Positions 11,574-23,300 of a DNA stretch of 64,000 nucleotides are shown piece by piece. Positions within the stretch are counted from its first letter, which is position 1. Each line of letters starts with the position of its first letter. The translations under genes and the position numbers were made by a program. A model generated the notes under the pieces. The model saw only the letters and a list, made by a program, of their open reading frames with translations. It had not been told where the DNA came from and did not search any database. The DNA lies in the NCBI GenBank assembly GCA_964036665.1, contig OZ038526.1:8618001-8682000 (forward strand), given 5' to 3'. The DNA is from Gordius sp. MW1 (lineage: Eukaryota; Nematomorpha; Gordioida; Gordea; Gordiidae).

Positions 11574-13620
11574 ACCTCCCCCTTTATCGAGAAGTCGCAG
11601 ACTTGATGTCCTTAGTTTTTTTTTAACTAAGTAAAACCATCAATACATCCCCTTCTCGATAAGGATTACAGTGATTAAATGCAATGCGGTGTGATGTAGT
11701 CCCGCAAATCGTTTGGTTTTTCTCTTTTTGGATGCCGCACCATATGTGTCGGTTTCGTTGTAGGTTACTGTCGGAAGTACGCGTTGATGTAATCGCGCAA
11801 TTATGTTGTTCGGATGTAAATGCGATGTAATGTATATTGATGTAATCGCGCTGGTTGTGTTGTTCGGATGTAAATGCGATGTAATGTATACAAGTTTAAA
11901 ATATAATGTGCGTGGGGAGGGGGGGGGAATATGAAAAACAAAAAACCCAGTTCTCGTCCGTTAGCGAGAAGTTGAAGCGGCCGACCCATTGAGTTCTAGG
12001 ACTTCCAAAGCCCCCTCAATGGTAACTGCCGGTGCACCCACTTCCCGGACGGAGACTAGGGTCATGTTATCTGCTCGGGGTTTGGGGCACATTGGAGGAA
12101 GGTGCCTCCTCCTACATCCCCAGCATTTCCTCGTGCGAACCACTACCGTTTGGGCTTCATTGCCACTGCGATTATTAAGATTATTTAGTGTTACGAGTCG
12201 AGGCGTTATTGACCGGGGTTCACCGGTACCTGCAGGTCTGGCCTGTGCAGCCGATTGTTCCCTACCAGGTATCGCTCTCGCCTCTACCGGCGGCGGTCCT
12301 GCGACTGGGTGCGTTAGATTAATCACCCGTGCTCGCCCATCGGTTTCTAATACAAAGTAACGAGTATGGGTCTGCGAGCCTGGATAGGTGCTGTCGGCAC
12401 CACGATTAAACGCAAGTCCCACCATGCCGTTGGTATGTTCATAATGAAAATTTTAGCAAAAACATTTTAATTATAAGAATATTTTGACTATTATGTATCG
12501 TACAATTTAATCTGCACCTCATGCCTAGTTTCAATATTCTGTGTTAATAAATTTTTTATTTTATAAATCTTTGAGCCGCCTGTTCCACGATCTCACCAAG
12601 TACCCATTTAGGTTCTTTTAAATAATTCCTATACCAAACTTTGACTTAGGTAACTCTGGTTCGATACATTGTAAGAAATCAGGCGGGTATCTCAACTTTC
12701 TATTTAAAAATTCGTAGCTTTCAGACTGACGATTAGGATACCTTGGGGCCATATATGATATAATTTTAACAACCAAGTGCCGCCTTTCATCTCTTTAGCT
12801 ACCCTTAACCATTTTTTCACTATTCCTACGTATCTTTCTACCTGCCCATTTGAGCTAGGATGATATGGAGGCGTTAGTGGTTAATTTTAAATTCTAAACA
12901 AATATTTTTGAAATCTTCGCTTACGAAAGCTTTCCCATTGTCTGTGACAATGACTTGGGGAAATCCGTACGCGTCAAATAATTCTTTTAAATTATTTATT
13001 GTTACTTTACCTGACATGCTAAAAACGTTTTTAAATTCCGTCCAACCGGAATATGCATCAACAATTATTACAAAACGTTTCTTGTCAAATTCTAAAAAAT
13101 CAATGTGGATTCTTTCCCATGGAGATTTGGGACGTGGCCATCTAGCATTTTTATTCCTTAGCGACATCGGTGCGTCCAGCTTACAAAGCTCGCATTGCCT
13201 GACGAATCTCTCGATATCCTTATTAATTTTAGGCACCACACATATTGTCGTGCTAGTCCTTCATTTTAACCATACCTGCATGACCTTGATGTAAAAGATT
13301 GAGCACGTTTTGACGAAGTTTAACAGGGGCCACTAGCCTTTCATGTCTTCTTATTAACTCATTTTCCAAATACATTTCATTAATAACATGTTTATAAGGT
13401 AACGGTATGTTAATACTATCGTCCATACCTAACAAAATATTCTTAACCTTCACTAGTTCAGGATCTGCATTACTTTCGGTTAAAATTTTATTAAAATCCA
13501 AATTTTTAATAGAATTTATTACCTGTCCTCCGATAATATCTCAAGATAAAGGACTATCCTCAGCTTCGATGTTATCTGCGCCCAAACGCGATAATACATC
13601 AGCTAAATGATTGTCTTGCC
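11574..13620 (-). mobile_element. Ty3/Gypsy LTR retrotransposon, copy B, broken and partial
   Basis: Minus-strand parts: the end of RNase H and the integrase zinc-binding region (13253-13610), the integrase core with TDNGKAF (12874-13239), the downstream integrase region (12500-12870), and a proline/arginine-rich tail protein at 11961-12425 with CWGCRRRHLPPMC. A purine tract (11573-11584) and TGTTGTGTC at 11572 (minus) give a candidate polypurine tract and LTR start. The fragment is closely related to copy A, is broken in several places and lacks its 5' half. It also holds a 57-bp tandem duplication at 11782-11890. Confidence 0.85.
11782..11890. repeat. two-copy 57-bp tandem repeat
   Basis: The unit gatgtaatcgcgc...gttgttcggatgtaaatgcgatgtaatgtata occurs twice in a row with few differences, in the region beyond the Gypsy B tail protein, probably in its 3' non-coding region. 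Confidence 0.75.
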
Positions 13621-13744
13621 ATCCTAGAAATAAAAATTCAATTAATATTATTTCGCGCGTTTTAAATACAATAAATATTCCGCGAATAATAAATAAAATA
13701 GTTTGAAACAAAGGAATTCTTTTTGTTAATTCCGTAAAGGAATC

Positions 13745-14310
13745 CTTTTCTTAAGATTGCAACGGGATTCGAACCCACATTAGTAGAGGCATAGGCTTTT
13801 GTAGGGGCACAGGGACCCATATCAGTAGGGGCATATGCATTTGTAAGGGAGGGCACAGGGTAATTAGCAATGTTAACCAATTCAAAAACAAAACAAAAAA
13901 ATTTCGATCTATACTTTGGCCAATGGTCATTTTTTCATTGGTCAGTAGCCAGAACACAGTCAAAAAGTCATATTATCAATGGTATTAACAAGAACAATAT
14001 ATTAATTTAATTTAAAAAAAAAATAGAAATTTTGCCCTCTCCGGGATTCGAACCCACATTAGTAAAGGCATAGGCTTTTGTAGGGGCATAGATATTAGTA
14101 GAAGCGTAGGCCCTTGTAGGAAAGGGCATAGGGTATTTATTAATGTTAACCTAATATACCCAATTCAAAGACGAAAAAATAAAATTTCGATTTATTTGGC
14201 CAATGGTCATTTTTTTCATTGGTCAGTAGCCAGCGGACGGTCAAAAAGTCATATTATTAATGTTATTAACAAGAACTAAATATTAATTTAATGTAAAAAA
14301 AATAAAAAAA
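13745..14310 (-). repeat. two tandem tRNA-like/CCAAT composite units
   Basis: Two units of about 285 bp (about 13750-14033 and 14034-14310) each begin with gggattcgaacccacatta. Its reverse complement is a good tRNA B box (GGTTCGAATCC). A stretch of gcataggcttttgtaggggc-type repeats follows, then ggccaatggtcattttttca-ttggtcagtagcc, then an AT-rich spacer. The unit is tRNA-like only in its B-box arm. The same CCAAT block recurs in opposite orientation in the array at 15.3-16.3 kb. Confidence 0.7.
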
Positions 14311-14415
14311 AATTCGTCCTCTCCCTGGCTTGAACTCAAGACCTCCAGGTCATAAAGCTGGCGCCATAACTTGGTGGACAACGGACGGCCAACGGACGGA
14401 CAACAAAAAACGAAA
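14311..14415 (-). repeat. tRNA-derived SINE-like repeat (second copy)
   Basis: On the minus strand an A-box-like tggcgccagc, an anticodon-like arm CCAGC-TTTATGA-CCTGG and a B-box-like ttcaagccagg are followed by GTCCGT-rich sequence. It is the same family as 531-650. It directly follows the two composite units, so the three tRNA-like pieces form a row with about 285-bp spacing. Confidence 0.55.
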
Positions 14416-14930
14416 GCTTTCAGCTTCGGGTCGCTTTTACAATTCGAAAAGTATTGGGCTTCGACAGGGTTCGGGCTGATGATTAAATTTATAATGCATA
14501 ATTTCTAAATACCTAACAAAAAACTATAACTTTTATTTTAATCATAAAGCAAAAGTTAGATTGACGAAAATTCCTAAAAATAATCAAGTCATAAATTTAT
14601 GCTTGATTTTGCAGAAAAAGAATCAAACAAAATTATTATCGTAAAGCCCCCCCCCCAGTCAAATAAAAGCAACAGGAGTCAACTAAATTCAGTTGTCTAA
14701 AAACTTTGGGATAATTTTATGAAAAGAAACTTCATTAAAACAAATTTTCGGGGCCCAATCTGGCATTATATGATTATAAAGAGATATTAATTTTTATTTA
14801 ATATAACTTATTATTTAATTGCTATGCAATTTATGGGCTCGTTTTTTGGTGTCCGTTGTCCGTTGTCTGTCCGTCCGTTACCCTCCCTATCTATTTGCAT
14901 TGGGTATATTAGGTTATCGATTTTTTAAAT
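14416..14930. other. AT-rich spacer with an inverted SINE-like tail
   Basis: The stretch 14416-14814 has no recognised feature apart from a C-run near 14650. At 14815-14880 the sequence aattgctatgcaatttatgg followed by GTCCGT repeats is the reverse complement of the tail at 590-650. Confidence 0.45.
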
Positions 14931-15048
14931 TAATGCATGAGAAAGAGGTGCCCCACCCCTCATCTCTATCTCCCTCGCTGTGTTATTTTAAAATTAATGC
15001 ATAAGAGGTGCCCCACCCCTCATCTCTATCTCCCTCGGTGTGTTATAT
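14931..15048. repeat. two-copy tandem repeat, about 60 bp
   Basis: The unit containing gaggtgccccacccctcatc and tctatctccctcg-tgtgtt occurs twice in succession (about 14931-14992 and 14993-15048). The pyrimidine-rich units have no coding content. Confidence 0.8.
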
Positions 15049-15065
15049 ATAAGATTTGTTAAATT

Positions 15066-15310
15066 ATCTATTATATAAACATAAATAAAAGTTGTTTACT
15101 CTTAATTGCTATGCAATTTAACTAGTTATATAATAAACATAAATAAAAGTTTTTTACTTTTATTTGCTATGCAATTTAACTAGTTTTTGTTATATAATAA
15201 ACATAGATAAAAGTTGTTTACTATTAATGCTATGCAATTTAACTAGTTATATAATAAACATAAATAAAAGTTGTTTACTTTTAATTGCTATGCAATTTAA
15301 CTAGTTTTGG
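15066..15310. repeat. 62-bp tandem array (four units)
   Basis: Units made of atataataaacataaataaa, agttgtttac and ttaattgctatgcaatttaa plus ctagt repeat four times with small differences. A fifth unit reappears at about 15536-15592 inside the next array. The word attgctatgcaattt links it to the SINE-like tails nearby. Confidence 0.85.
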
Positions 15311-16290
15311 GGTTAGAATCCCGGAGTTTTTTTTGACTCTTATGATTGTTCTTGTTACTATCATTGATAATAAGAATTTTTGGCTGTCCGCTGGCTGCTG
15401 ACCAATGAAAAAAATGACCATTGGCCAAAATGTGAATCGAAATTATTTTTTTCGTTTTTTTGACTATTATGATTGTTCCTGTTCCTACCATTGCTATTAT
15501 GACTTTTTGGCCGTCCGCTGGCTGCTGACCAATGTTATATAATAAACATAAATAAAAGTTGTTTACTTCTAATTGCTATGCAACTAGTTTTTGGGTTAGA
15601 ATCCCGGAGTTTTTTTGACTCTTATGATTGTTCTTGTTACTATCATTGATAATAAGACTTTTTGGCCGTCCGTTGGCTGCTGACCAATGAAAAAATGACC
15701 ATTGGCCAAAATGTGATTCCGAGTTTATTTTTTCGTTTTTTTTGACTATTATGATTGTTCCTGTTACTACCATTGCTATTATGACTTTTTGGCCGTCCGC
15801 TGGCTCCTGACCGATGGAAAAAATGACCATTGGCCAAAATGTGAATCGAAATTATTTTTTTCGTTTTTTTTGACTATTATGATTGTTCCTGTTCCTACCA
15901 TTGCTATTATGACTTTTTGGCGGTCCGCTGGCTGCTGACTAATGGAATAAAATGACCATTGGCCAAAATGTGATTCGAAAACTTTTTTTTCGTTTTTTTT
16001 TGACTATTATGAATTTATATCCGCTTTTACCGTGTCCTGGCTGCTGACCAATGGAAAAAAATGACCATTGGCCAAAATGTGATTCGAAAATTTTTTTTTC
16101 GTTTTTTTTACTCTTATGAATGTATATCCACTTTTACCGTGTGCTGGCTGCTGACCAATGGAAAAAAATGACCATTGGCCAAAGTGAGCATCAAAATTTT
16201 TTTTTCCGTTTTTTTTGGCTATCATTGACTTATAGAGTATCTGTTGGTACTGACCAATAGAGAAAAAGTGACCATTGGCCAAATTTTTGA
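15311..16290. repeat. CCAAT-motif tandem array, unit about 100-130 bp
   Basis: About seven units each carry gctggctgctgaccaatg, an A-run, atgaccattggccaaaatgt and a T-rich stretch. Successive ttggccaaa words lie near 15421, 15702, 15832, 15961, 16070, 16177 and 16277, so unit length shrinks from about 130 to 100 bp. Each unit contains the small inverted repeat GACCAATG...ATGACCATTGGCC. The frames at 15297-16432 are by-products of the repeat. The block is the inverted counterpart of the CCAAT segments at 13.9-14.2 kb. Confidence 0.85.
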
Positions 16291-17070
16291 TTTTTTTAAT
16301 TAAAAATTGTTCAAATTCAACAAAAAATTTCTCCCAACAATTCTGCAAATTCTTAACATTGTGTTGTTTTATAATATAATGTTTGTTAGACCCATAATCA
16401 CTAAAGGCCATAAAAACTAATGTAATACGCAACTAGATGCAAACACTAAATCTAACCCTAACCCTTGCCTTACATTTTGCCTATAATGGAAAATTTGTGT
16501 AAATAATTAATTAATCATTAGGCATTTAATACCCCCCTGTAGGCATTCTCGCCCCTTCCCACCTTTCTCGCCCATAAATTGCATAGCAAATATGATACAT
16601 TTATACGAAGTACAGATGAGTCGTCCCCCCTTCCCTTCCCCTCTTCCCTTCCCTTCTCCCCCTTCCCACGAGGGCCGAAGGCCCGAGTTTTTTTAATAAA
16701 CAGTCGATAAATTGGTGTAAATTAAAGTATTTTTACAAGCTTTTTGCCTAACAGAAAATATGAATTCTTATAGTCAAGTACGACTAAAAGTCATTAAAAA
16801 AATTTACTTGATGGTAAAAATTTTCTTCAATATACAAGTTATTACCTATTTCATAATTTTAAATCGATAATGGGCACAGTCAATTTTTGAACAATGCTTC
16901 CTGGCCTTGCTTAATGTTAATTTTTTTACCGCTCACTCTCCTATTTTCAACATTTGTAGATAAGTAATAAAATAAACTTTTGAATATGAAAAGCAATGTA
17001 AAATTAAAGTACCGGGCCTATTATGTAGGCCAAAAATATTTTTTTATTAGGGATCTAAATAATCAAATGC
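16291..17070. other. unassigned intergenic DNA
   Basis: The stretch is AT-rich with pyrimidine-rich runs near 16540-16670 and a small stem (gggccgaaggccc, about 16673-16685). The word ctaaccctaaccctt near 16450 is too short to be telomeric. No gene is recognised. Confidence 0.35.
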
Positions 17071-17078
17071 GTAAGCTC

Positions 17079-17282
17079 CAGGCGCGTAGCCAGGATTTTC
17101 ACGAGGGGGGAGAATCTGGCAAAAAAATTATTTTACAGCGCATTTTGTCAAAAATTAAATCAAATTAAAGAGTATATATTATGTTTCTAGGTTTTTATAA
17201 GCGTCTTAAAGTCTTTGATGTAACTAAACTATAATATTTTAGCCCATTTAATTTATTCCCCCCCCCCTCATTTACGCCACTG
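17079..17282. mobile_element. hAT-type MITE, 204 bp
   Basis: The left end is caggcgcgtagccaggattt and the right end is cctcatttacgccactg. The flanks GTAAGCTC (17071-17078) and GTAAACTC (17283-17290) are an 8-bp target duplication with one difference. The interior matches the right part of the element at 27.6-28.3 kb. There is no ORF. Confidence 0.8.
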
Positions 17283-17290
17283 GTAAACTC

Positions 17291-17909
17291 TAATTATCAT
17301 CGTCCTAAAAATATCAACGATTTGAATAACAATCTAATAAGTTTGCGTTTGAAATAGTCACTAACATTTGTATAATATTATTGCCGTTTTCTTCAACATG
17401 TTTTAATATATGATACTTTATTTAAAGTTTTGCCGATTGAGCACCACAATCAAAAACCAGATAGTGATTAAGCGACCCTTTTAAATCGCTAAAATAGTAT
17501 TATAGGCAATTTATAGATTTTTCTTATTAAATATTCGTTTACATAATTAATTTAAATTTGGTTTAAAATTTACTTACAAATTTAGGAATAATTTGCCTAT
17601 AAATAGCTGATACTTTCTATTGAACTTTCGGCAGACCAGACGACTAAAACTAATTTATGCAGCCGTTATATTTGTTAAACGCAAATAGTCAATTTGAAAA
17701 ATCCTCCATGAGTTAGCCCAAGATGTTTTACCATGTATTCAAACCCTAAGGCAATGGACTGGAAAATGTATTACGAACGCATCACATATTTGCATTAAGC
17801 GTAACTCACACATATAAAGGTAAGGAGGTTTGATTTAATGAACAAACATATAATTTTTTATTCATCTATTTCATTTAAAAACGAATGAAAGTTTTAATAT
17901 AGATAAATG
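17291..17909. other. unassigned intergenic DNA
   Basis: The sequence is AT-rich with no recognised coding or repeat feature. Confidence 0.3.
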
Positions 17910-18062
17910 CATGAGCGTAGCCAGCATTGAAACGGGGCATTAATGATTTACGGAGGGCAAAATGATCATTTTTTAAATTTTAGCTATAATTTTAATAAAT
18001 TTTAACAAATTTTCAGATTTAAAGGGGTGCAGCCGTCCCTCCCTGCCCTGGCTACGCCCATG
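17910..18062. mobile_element. hAT-type MITE, 153 bp
   Basis: The ends catgagcgtagccagc and ccctggctacgcccatg are inverted repeats. The flanks GATAAATG (17902-17909) and GATAAATA (18063-18070) form an 8-bp duplication with one difference. The interior contains aaaatgatcattttt, shared with the small MITEs at 40.7, 41.3 and 45.9 kb. Confidence 0.8.
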
Positions 18063-18070
18063 GATAAATA

Positions 18071-19191
18071 TGAATAATATTCAAGTTGCCACTCGACACG
18101 ACATTGTACAGAGATTGTATTTGATTAAAATCTCCAATAAACATTCTTTTTGGTCAATTTCATCATTTGTCAATCTCAAATAATTCGCCTGTTATTGGTT
18201 TAAGACTTTATTTCTCAAGCCGGATCCCAAGGGGTAGGCGTGAGCACGAATAAATCGATATTAATAATAGAATAATGGCAAAAAAATAATTTTAATTACG
18301 TAAGAAAGGAAGGGGAGAGGGGTAAGATGGGGACAGGAAGGGCGACATTTTATGGAGACACCCACGCACCCACCCACCCTCTCCTTACTCCATTTAACTC
18401 CGTCGTCGTTTAACCTGTCAAAGCATCTAAACAGCTTTAGGGGGCCGGCCTCGCATTTATTTGAATAATGGTGAAGACGGCTTGAGCGCAAATCTCAACT
18501 ATCACGAGTATAATAATTTTTATATTAACCCTTCGCAAGTTATTACACCAATTTTACTACATATCGGTTTTACTGTGATATCATTGCCACACTCATCCCT
18601 ATATACGACAAAGGTATGTCAAAGTTCATTTAATTCGTCACACATATTAACCTCTTAATATTTTTCTTTGATAATACTTAAACGGGGCGATGTTCCCTTA
18701 AATAGGTTAAATACCAATGAAATCAATGCTTAAATTTCAATTTATTACATTATTTTGCCTTCTACTTTAAATTACTATATTTACTATATTTAAGTCATTC
18801 GTCTTTAACATGATTATTATAACTGATTAATACATCAAATATGTTATGTTATTTAGTCGACATCCCTAAAAATTTTCTAGTTAAGATTAAAACTTAAGCT
18901 TATCAAATTTTCGCAAGGGTACAAAAAGACTTACTAAAACTTAAGCTGTTTCTTGAAACTGCGTGTCATGCGCTTCGCCCTGCTAAAGCATAGAAATTTT
19001 ATTATATTTTTTGGAGGACCCTTTTAAATTTCAATATATACAAGCATACTTCCTCCCCCTTTCCTCGTTTAAATAAGTCAAGCGTAAGAATGTCAGGATA
19101 GGATATTATATGGCATTGTCCCCAACTAGGAAACATATGAAGGTGTAATGGTCGATCTGGGTGGCCATGGCAGTGTTACATACAGACCAGA
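18071..19191. other. unassigned intergenic DNA
   Basis: No gene is recognised. The frames at 18261-18491 (-) and 18461-18658 (+) have no known motif. Confidence 0.3.
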
Positions 19192-19468
19192 CAGGCGCGT
19201 AGCCAAGGGGGCAGAAAGCGGGAATTTCTACCCCCTTGACCAAAATTTGAAAACTTTTTTGCAGGTCCTGTCCTTTATTAAGGTATAAAACCGATAGTAA
19301 ATGCTCTAATTAATGAAGTGAAGAGATTTTTCTAAAGCTGGTTATATAGCGCCTTGAAGTTTCGCACATATTGTACGCGAAGTTTACTTTTGATACATTA
19401 TAAATAAAAGTGTGGAAAAACTTTTGAATTTTTCTTCCCCCTTGAGAAAGTCCCTCGCTACGCGCCTG
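19192..19468. mobile_element. hAT-type MITE, about 277 bp
   Basis: The ends caggcgcgtagccaaggggg and ctcgctacgcgcctg are inverted repeats. The right flank CATACAGA (19469-19476) also occurs at 19179-19186, five bases before the left end, so the true left border may start slightly earlier. The interior matches, in opposite orientation, the element at 28553-28830. Confidence 0.75.
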
Positions 19469-19476
19469 CATACAGA

Positions 19477-20303
19477 GATCTATGGGGCTAGGCTGGGTAA
19501 AGTATTAATTTAGGCGGTCCAGGTCGGGACAGATTTATTCATGATAAACCAGTTAGCGCCTATTTTTCTTCTTAACTCTTGCTTAGTTTATGACCTTTAG
19601 CCCAAACTTAATTAGAAGTTGACTTTGATGCTGGTGCCATAATAATTAAAAAATCGAAATTTGATATTAAAGACTTGTACAACACAACCTACAACGCACA
19701 GGTTCAAAATAGTTATGCATAGCAATTCGTCACGCACTGACTCATTTTAAATTTAAGCTAGAGAATTTTACACGTTGTTGTTTTTCACCGATAATATATA
19801 AGACTTTATATTTGGCATTAAAATCATCCGATGTAATTTATGATGTTTTTAAGTAAAAAAAATTTATGGCCTTATATGGTGTTTATAAAATATCGGGTAG
19901 CTTTTTTATTTACTTAAAAGTAAAATTTTTGGGCTGGACAGGCCGAACATGATTAACCAAAATTTGTGAGATTAAAAGTTTCAGATATCTCTGATTTAAA
20001 AAGCCGTGCTAAATATAAGACGCATTCTTAAATCCAATCAAAATACCAATTTATATCCAATATAATGATAAAAAATCATCCTGCTACAATTACATAACTT
20101 CGGTCTATACAATAACGTTTTTTCCCCATGTAATAGAGGCAAATAGGTCAAAAAAGGCGGCGCTCATTTATTTGGCGTATTTTAGTCTCTTCGATATTTT
20201 GTAAAGATTTTCAAGAAATTGTGATATTATCGATTACTTTTTACCATGATTATACTGAATTTAATCGAAGTTATTGATCCAAGGTCTCCCTTCCCTCGGT
20301 TTA
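19477..20303. other. region upstream of PAL
   Basis: This is the 5' flank of the lyase gene. No core promoter element can be supported from sequence alone. The DNA is AT-rich with no other gene seen. Confidence 0.3.
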
Positions 20304-23300
20304 ATGTGCAGAGGACACAGGAAATTAATCTTAACCAAAAATGTCAAAAGTAAATGCCTAATCATCTTGGTCGCTATTTTAACCATCCACAGTCAAAAGT
20401 CGGACAAATCAGAATCTCAACCAAATTATGTCAGTAGCGTAAATGACAGATTTTCCGACCTCGGTTCGGAGATGGGTCCCGAATACCCGGTAATTTTATG
20501 TTTAAAAAACAGCATGTAGGCCATGGGACAAAAAAGTATTTCACCTAAACTCATCATTTCTTCTAAAATTTTGGAAAAATAACTTTTATATATTTTTAAA
20601 TATAGTATTTTGATAAAATAGTACTCCCCCATTGTATATGCATTATTCGTTTTACTCTATTTTTGGTCATTATATTTAAACCTGCAAACAAATCAATTGT
20701 GACGAATATAAAAGTTGGAGTTGTTTTAAGCCGTTTGGAGGCTTACATATTATGCGATTATATTAATTCACTGAATATCCTTCTATATGATTTCCTAAAT
20801 TTTAAGACCAATATTATTAACCATACAACGCGGCTAGGATTATTCTTAAAATTTAGATGATAATCAATATTTAGGACGAATCCGGATTTCTACGTGACGG
20901 GTTATTCAGTGCTCAAAGTCGGAAAGAAAATGAAGATGTTTTAATGGATGAAAGAAATAACGCTAGAGACTACCCAATTCCCGTCAGGGATCCACAGTGG
21001 CCACTTTACAAATTGGCTATAGGCGAGGCCGCCGGTGTCAGCGTGGATTCTAAAGGAGCCCCATATATCCTGCACCGCGGAAATCGAAAATGGGAATATG
21101 GGTAAATGCCTATCTTAATCCAAATTATTTTGACATTCAAAAAATGTAAATTTTTTTTTTAAAAAAGCATCAAGTAATTTATAATGGCAATATGATTGAC
21201 AATGAATGAAGGTCAGTGGAGTAGGCAGGGTGGGGGGTTTTAGATAATACCCCCCCCCCCTTATTGGCAAAAAAATTAGAAACATTTTTCAGAATTTTAG
21301 GAAAAACACAATGATATTAATAGGACTCTTATTAGTGCTGCGCTAATAGAAACAATTCATTACCTTAATTAATTTAAATTTTAGATGAAAATCTATTAAT
21401 TATAAGACTATTTGTAGAAAGGTTTTGGGTCCCTAGTCCGTGTTTTTAAATTAAGAATTTAATTCCTAATTATTTTACCAAAAAAGTATGTCAGCTTAAA
21501 ATAGAAGAAATTTAATAATGAAGGTAATTAATAAATTAGTTTTCAAAGCGATTATAATGCTTATTTAAACTTATTTTAGATTCATGTTTTTAAAAACTCC
21601 GCGTGTTAATACTAAATCTAATAGAGAAGAGCAGAATAATAAAATACAAATAACACTGGTCAACAAATAGTGGACTTATAAAATCAACCGGCAAACTGTT
21701 TGTAGATTGTTGTAAAGTTTTTTAAGGTGAAAATTGCCATAGTCTTCAATTGAGATCTCCACGGGCCGAAATATTGAGTTGAGGCATGGCCCACACCCGC
21801 CTAAATATATTTTTTGGCTCGCAATTAGCTCCAGATTTAACCATGAAATTGCGCGGCACTGTGCCCGCATTAATTAAGAACAAGCCCACATTGTTTCAAA
21901 AATATCTATTTATATAGGTACTAAAAACGTTGTATAAAGTTACTAATGTACGGCACAAACCATTTAAAACTTAGACTTTTATTTGATTGGAGCTTTAATT
22001 TTCTTTTTATAAGACGCTTACCTTACTAAATCATAATTCTACAAAAATTACTAACTTTATTATAATTTAGAATCCTAGACCAAATTTTATTTTCCTTGAA
22101 GTGCTACAAGCATTTCTTAGGTTTTATATTCATAATTTGAACGTGTACAAAATAAAATCCCAACTGTTTTACTCATAGAGGCCCAAGCCGAGCCCGCACT
22201 TTTTAAACAGCCCTATTTTAGCTCGGGGCTTGGGCCTACGGGTTACGGGCTAGCCCGGTTCAAATACAGTCCTCAATCAGAGAAATAAAATTAACAATGG
22301 AATTAAGACTTTTTATTTGTCACAGACTTATATAATAGCAAATATTGCGAGTAGGTGAATCGTGGCATAAATGGCAAAACAATAGGAGAAAAACTTGCTA
22401 TCCTAGGGCTTGTCTTAATATCGGATTTTGCTGCGCAGCAAAAATCGTCGTACGGGTTATATATAACCATGTTATAACATAGCCGTGTCTTGACTTCGAA
22501 TTAACAGCAGATTTGCATTTCAGACGCATAACATAACAGCTATTTTTTAAGATGCAAATTTTTTACTAAGCTTAAATGTTGTATGTTTTGAACTTTTAGG
22601 TAGTAGCAAAGTTTAGATTTAATCTCAAGAGTTGAAATAAACAAAAAAACGTTTTTTACTATCAAAAAACAAAATAATATTAATTACAACCGAGTTTGAC
22701 CCATGAAATTGAATCGGATATTCAGACAGAGATAAATTCGCGTTGAATTTGAATTCTATTAAGACAAGCCCCTAGGTGTATAAAAAGTATGTATCAGCCA
22801 CCTACAATGCTAAGGCAATGCACTGAAGATATTAGAGTTGTTAAATTGCTAACTTTCTTTAAACTCCAGACGCGAGCACGCACAATGAGTTGCTTAATAT
22901 GCGCGCAAGCACAATTTGTGCACGCTGTTCGGTCTCGGTGCACTAGGCAGAGCAGTCGCATATAAAAATGCTCGAGGGCCGAGCAGAAACTTGAGCAGAT
23001 GGTGGCCGGAGTTGAAGCAAGTTAGCAATTTAACAACTCTAGAAGATATTATTAATATATTTATCACGATCAAACTCAGTAACCTTTTAGCTATTCCAAT
23101 AGCAAGACAGGGATGGGCTCAGGCGAAAAATTAACAAAATTTCACTGCCGCTAAAGATGCTCTATAATTGTCACAAATAATCATAAAAAAAGTCATGCCA
23201 TTATTGCTATAATATTTGAACAAAATATTTGCCCTATATTAAGTCATTTCATTTAATGTTCTGAAAGAGCAATTAGGGATAGGGGCGTGGCGTAGTGGGT

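Noticed and set aside
15297-16432. Repeated HFFHWSAASG-like peptide frames
   Set aside because: The repetition comes from the non-coding CCAAT tandem array. The repeats shift frame and carry stops.
16440-16465. Telomere-like CCCTAA repeats (also near 57330)
   Set aside because: Only two or three imperfect units are present, so chance or part of a MITE is more likely.
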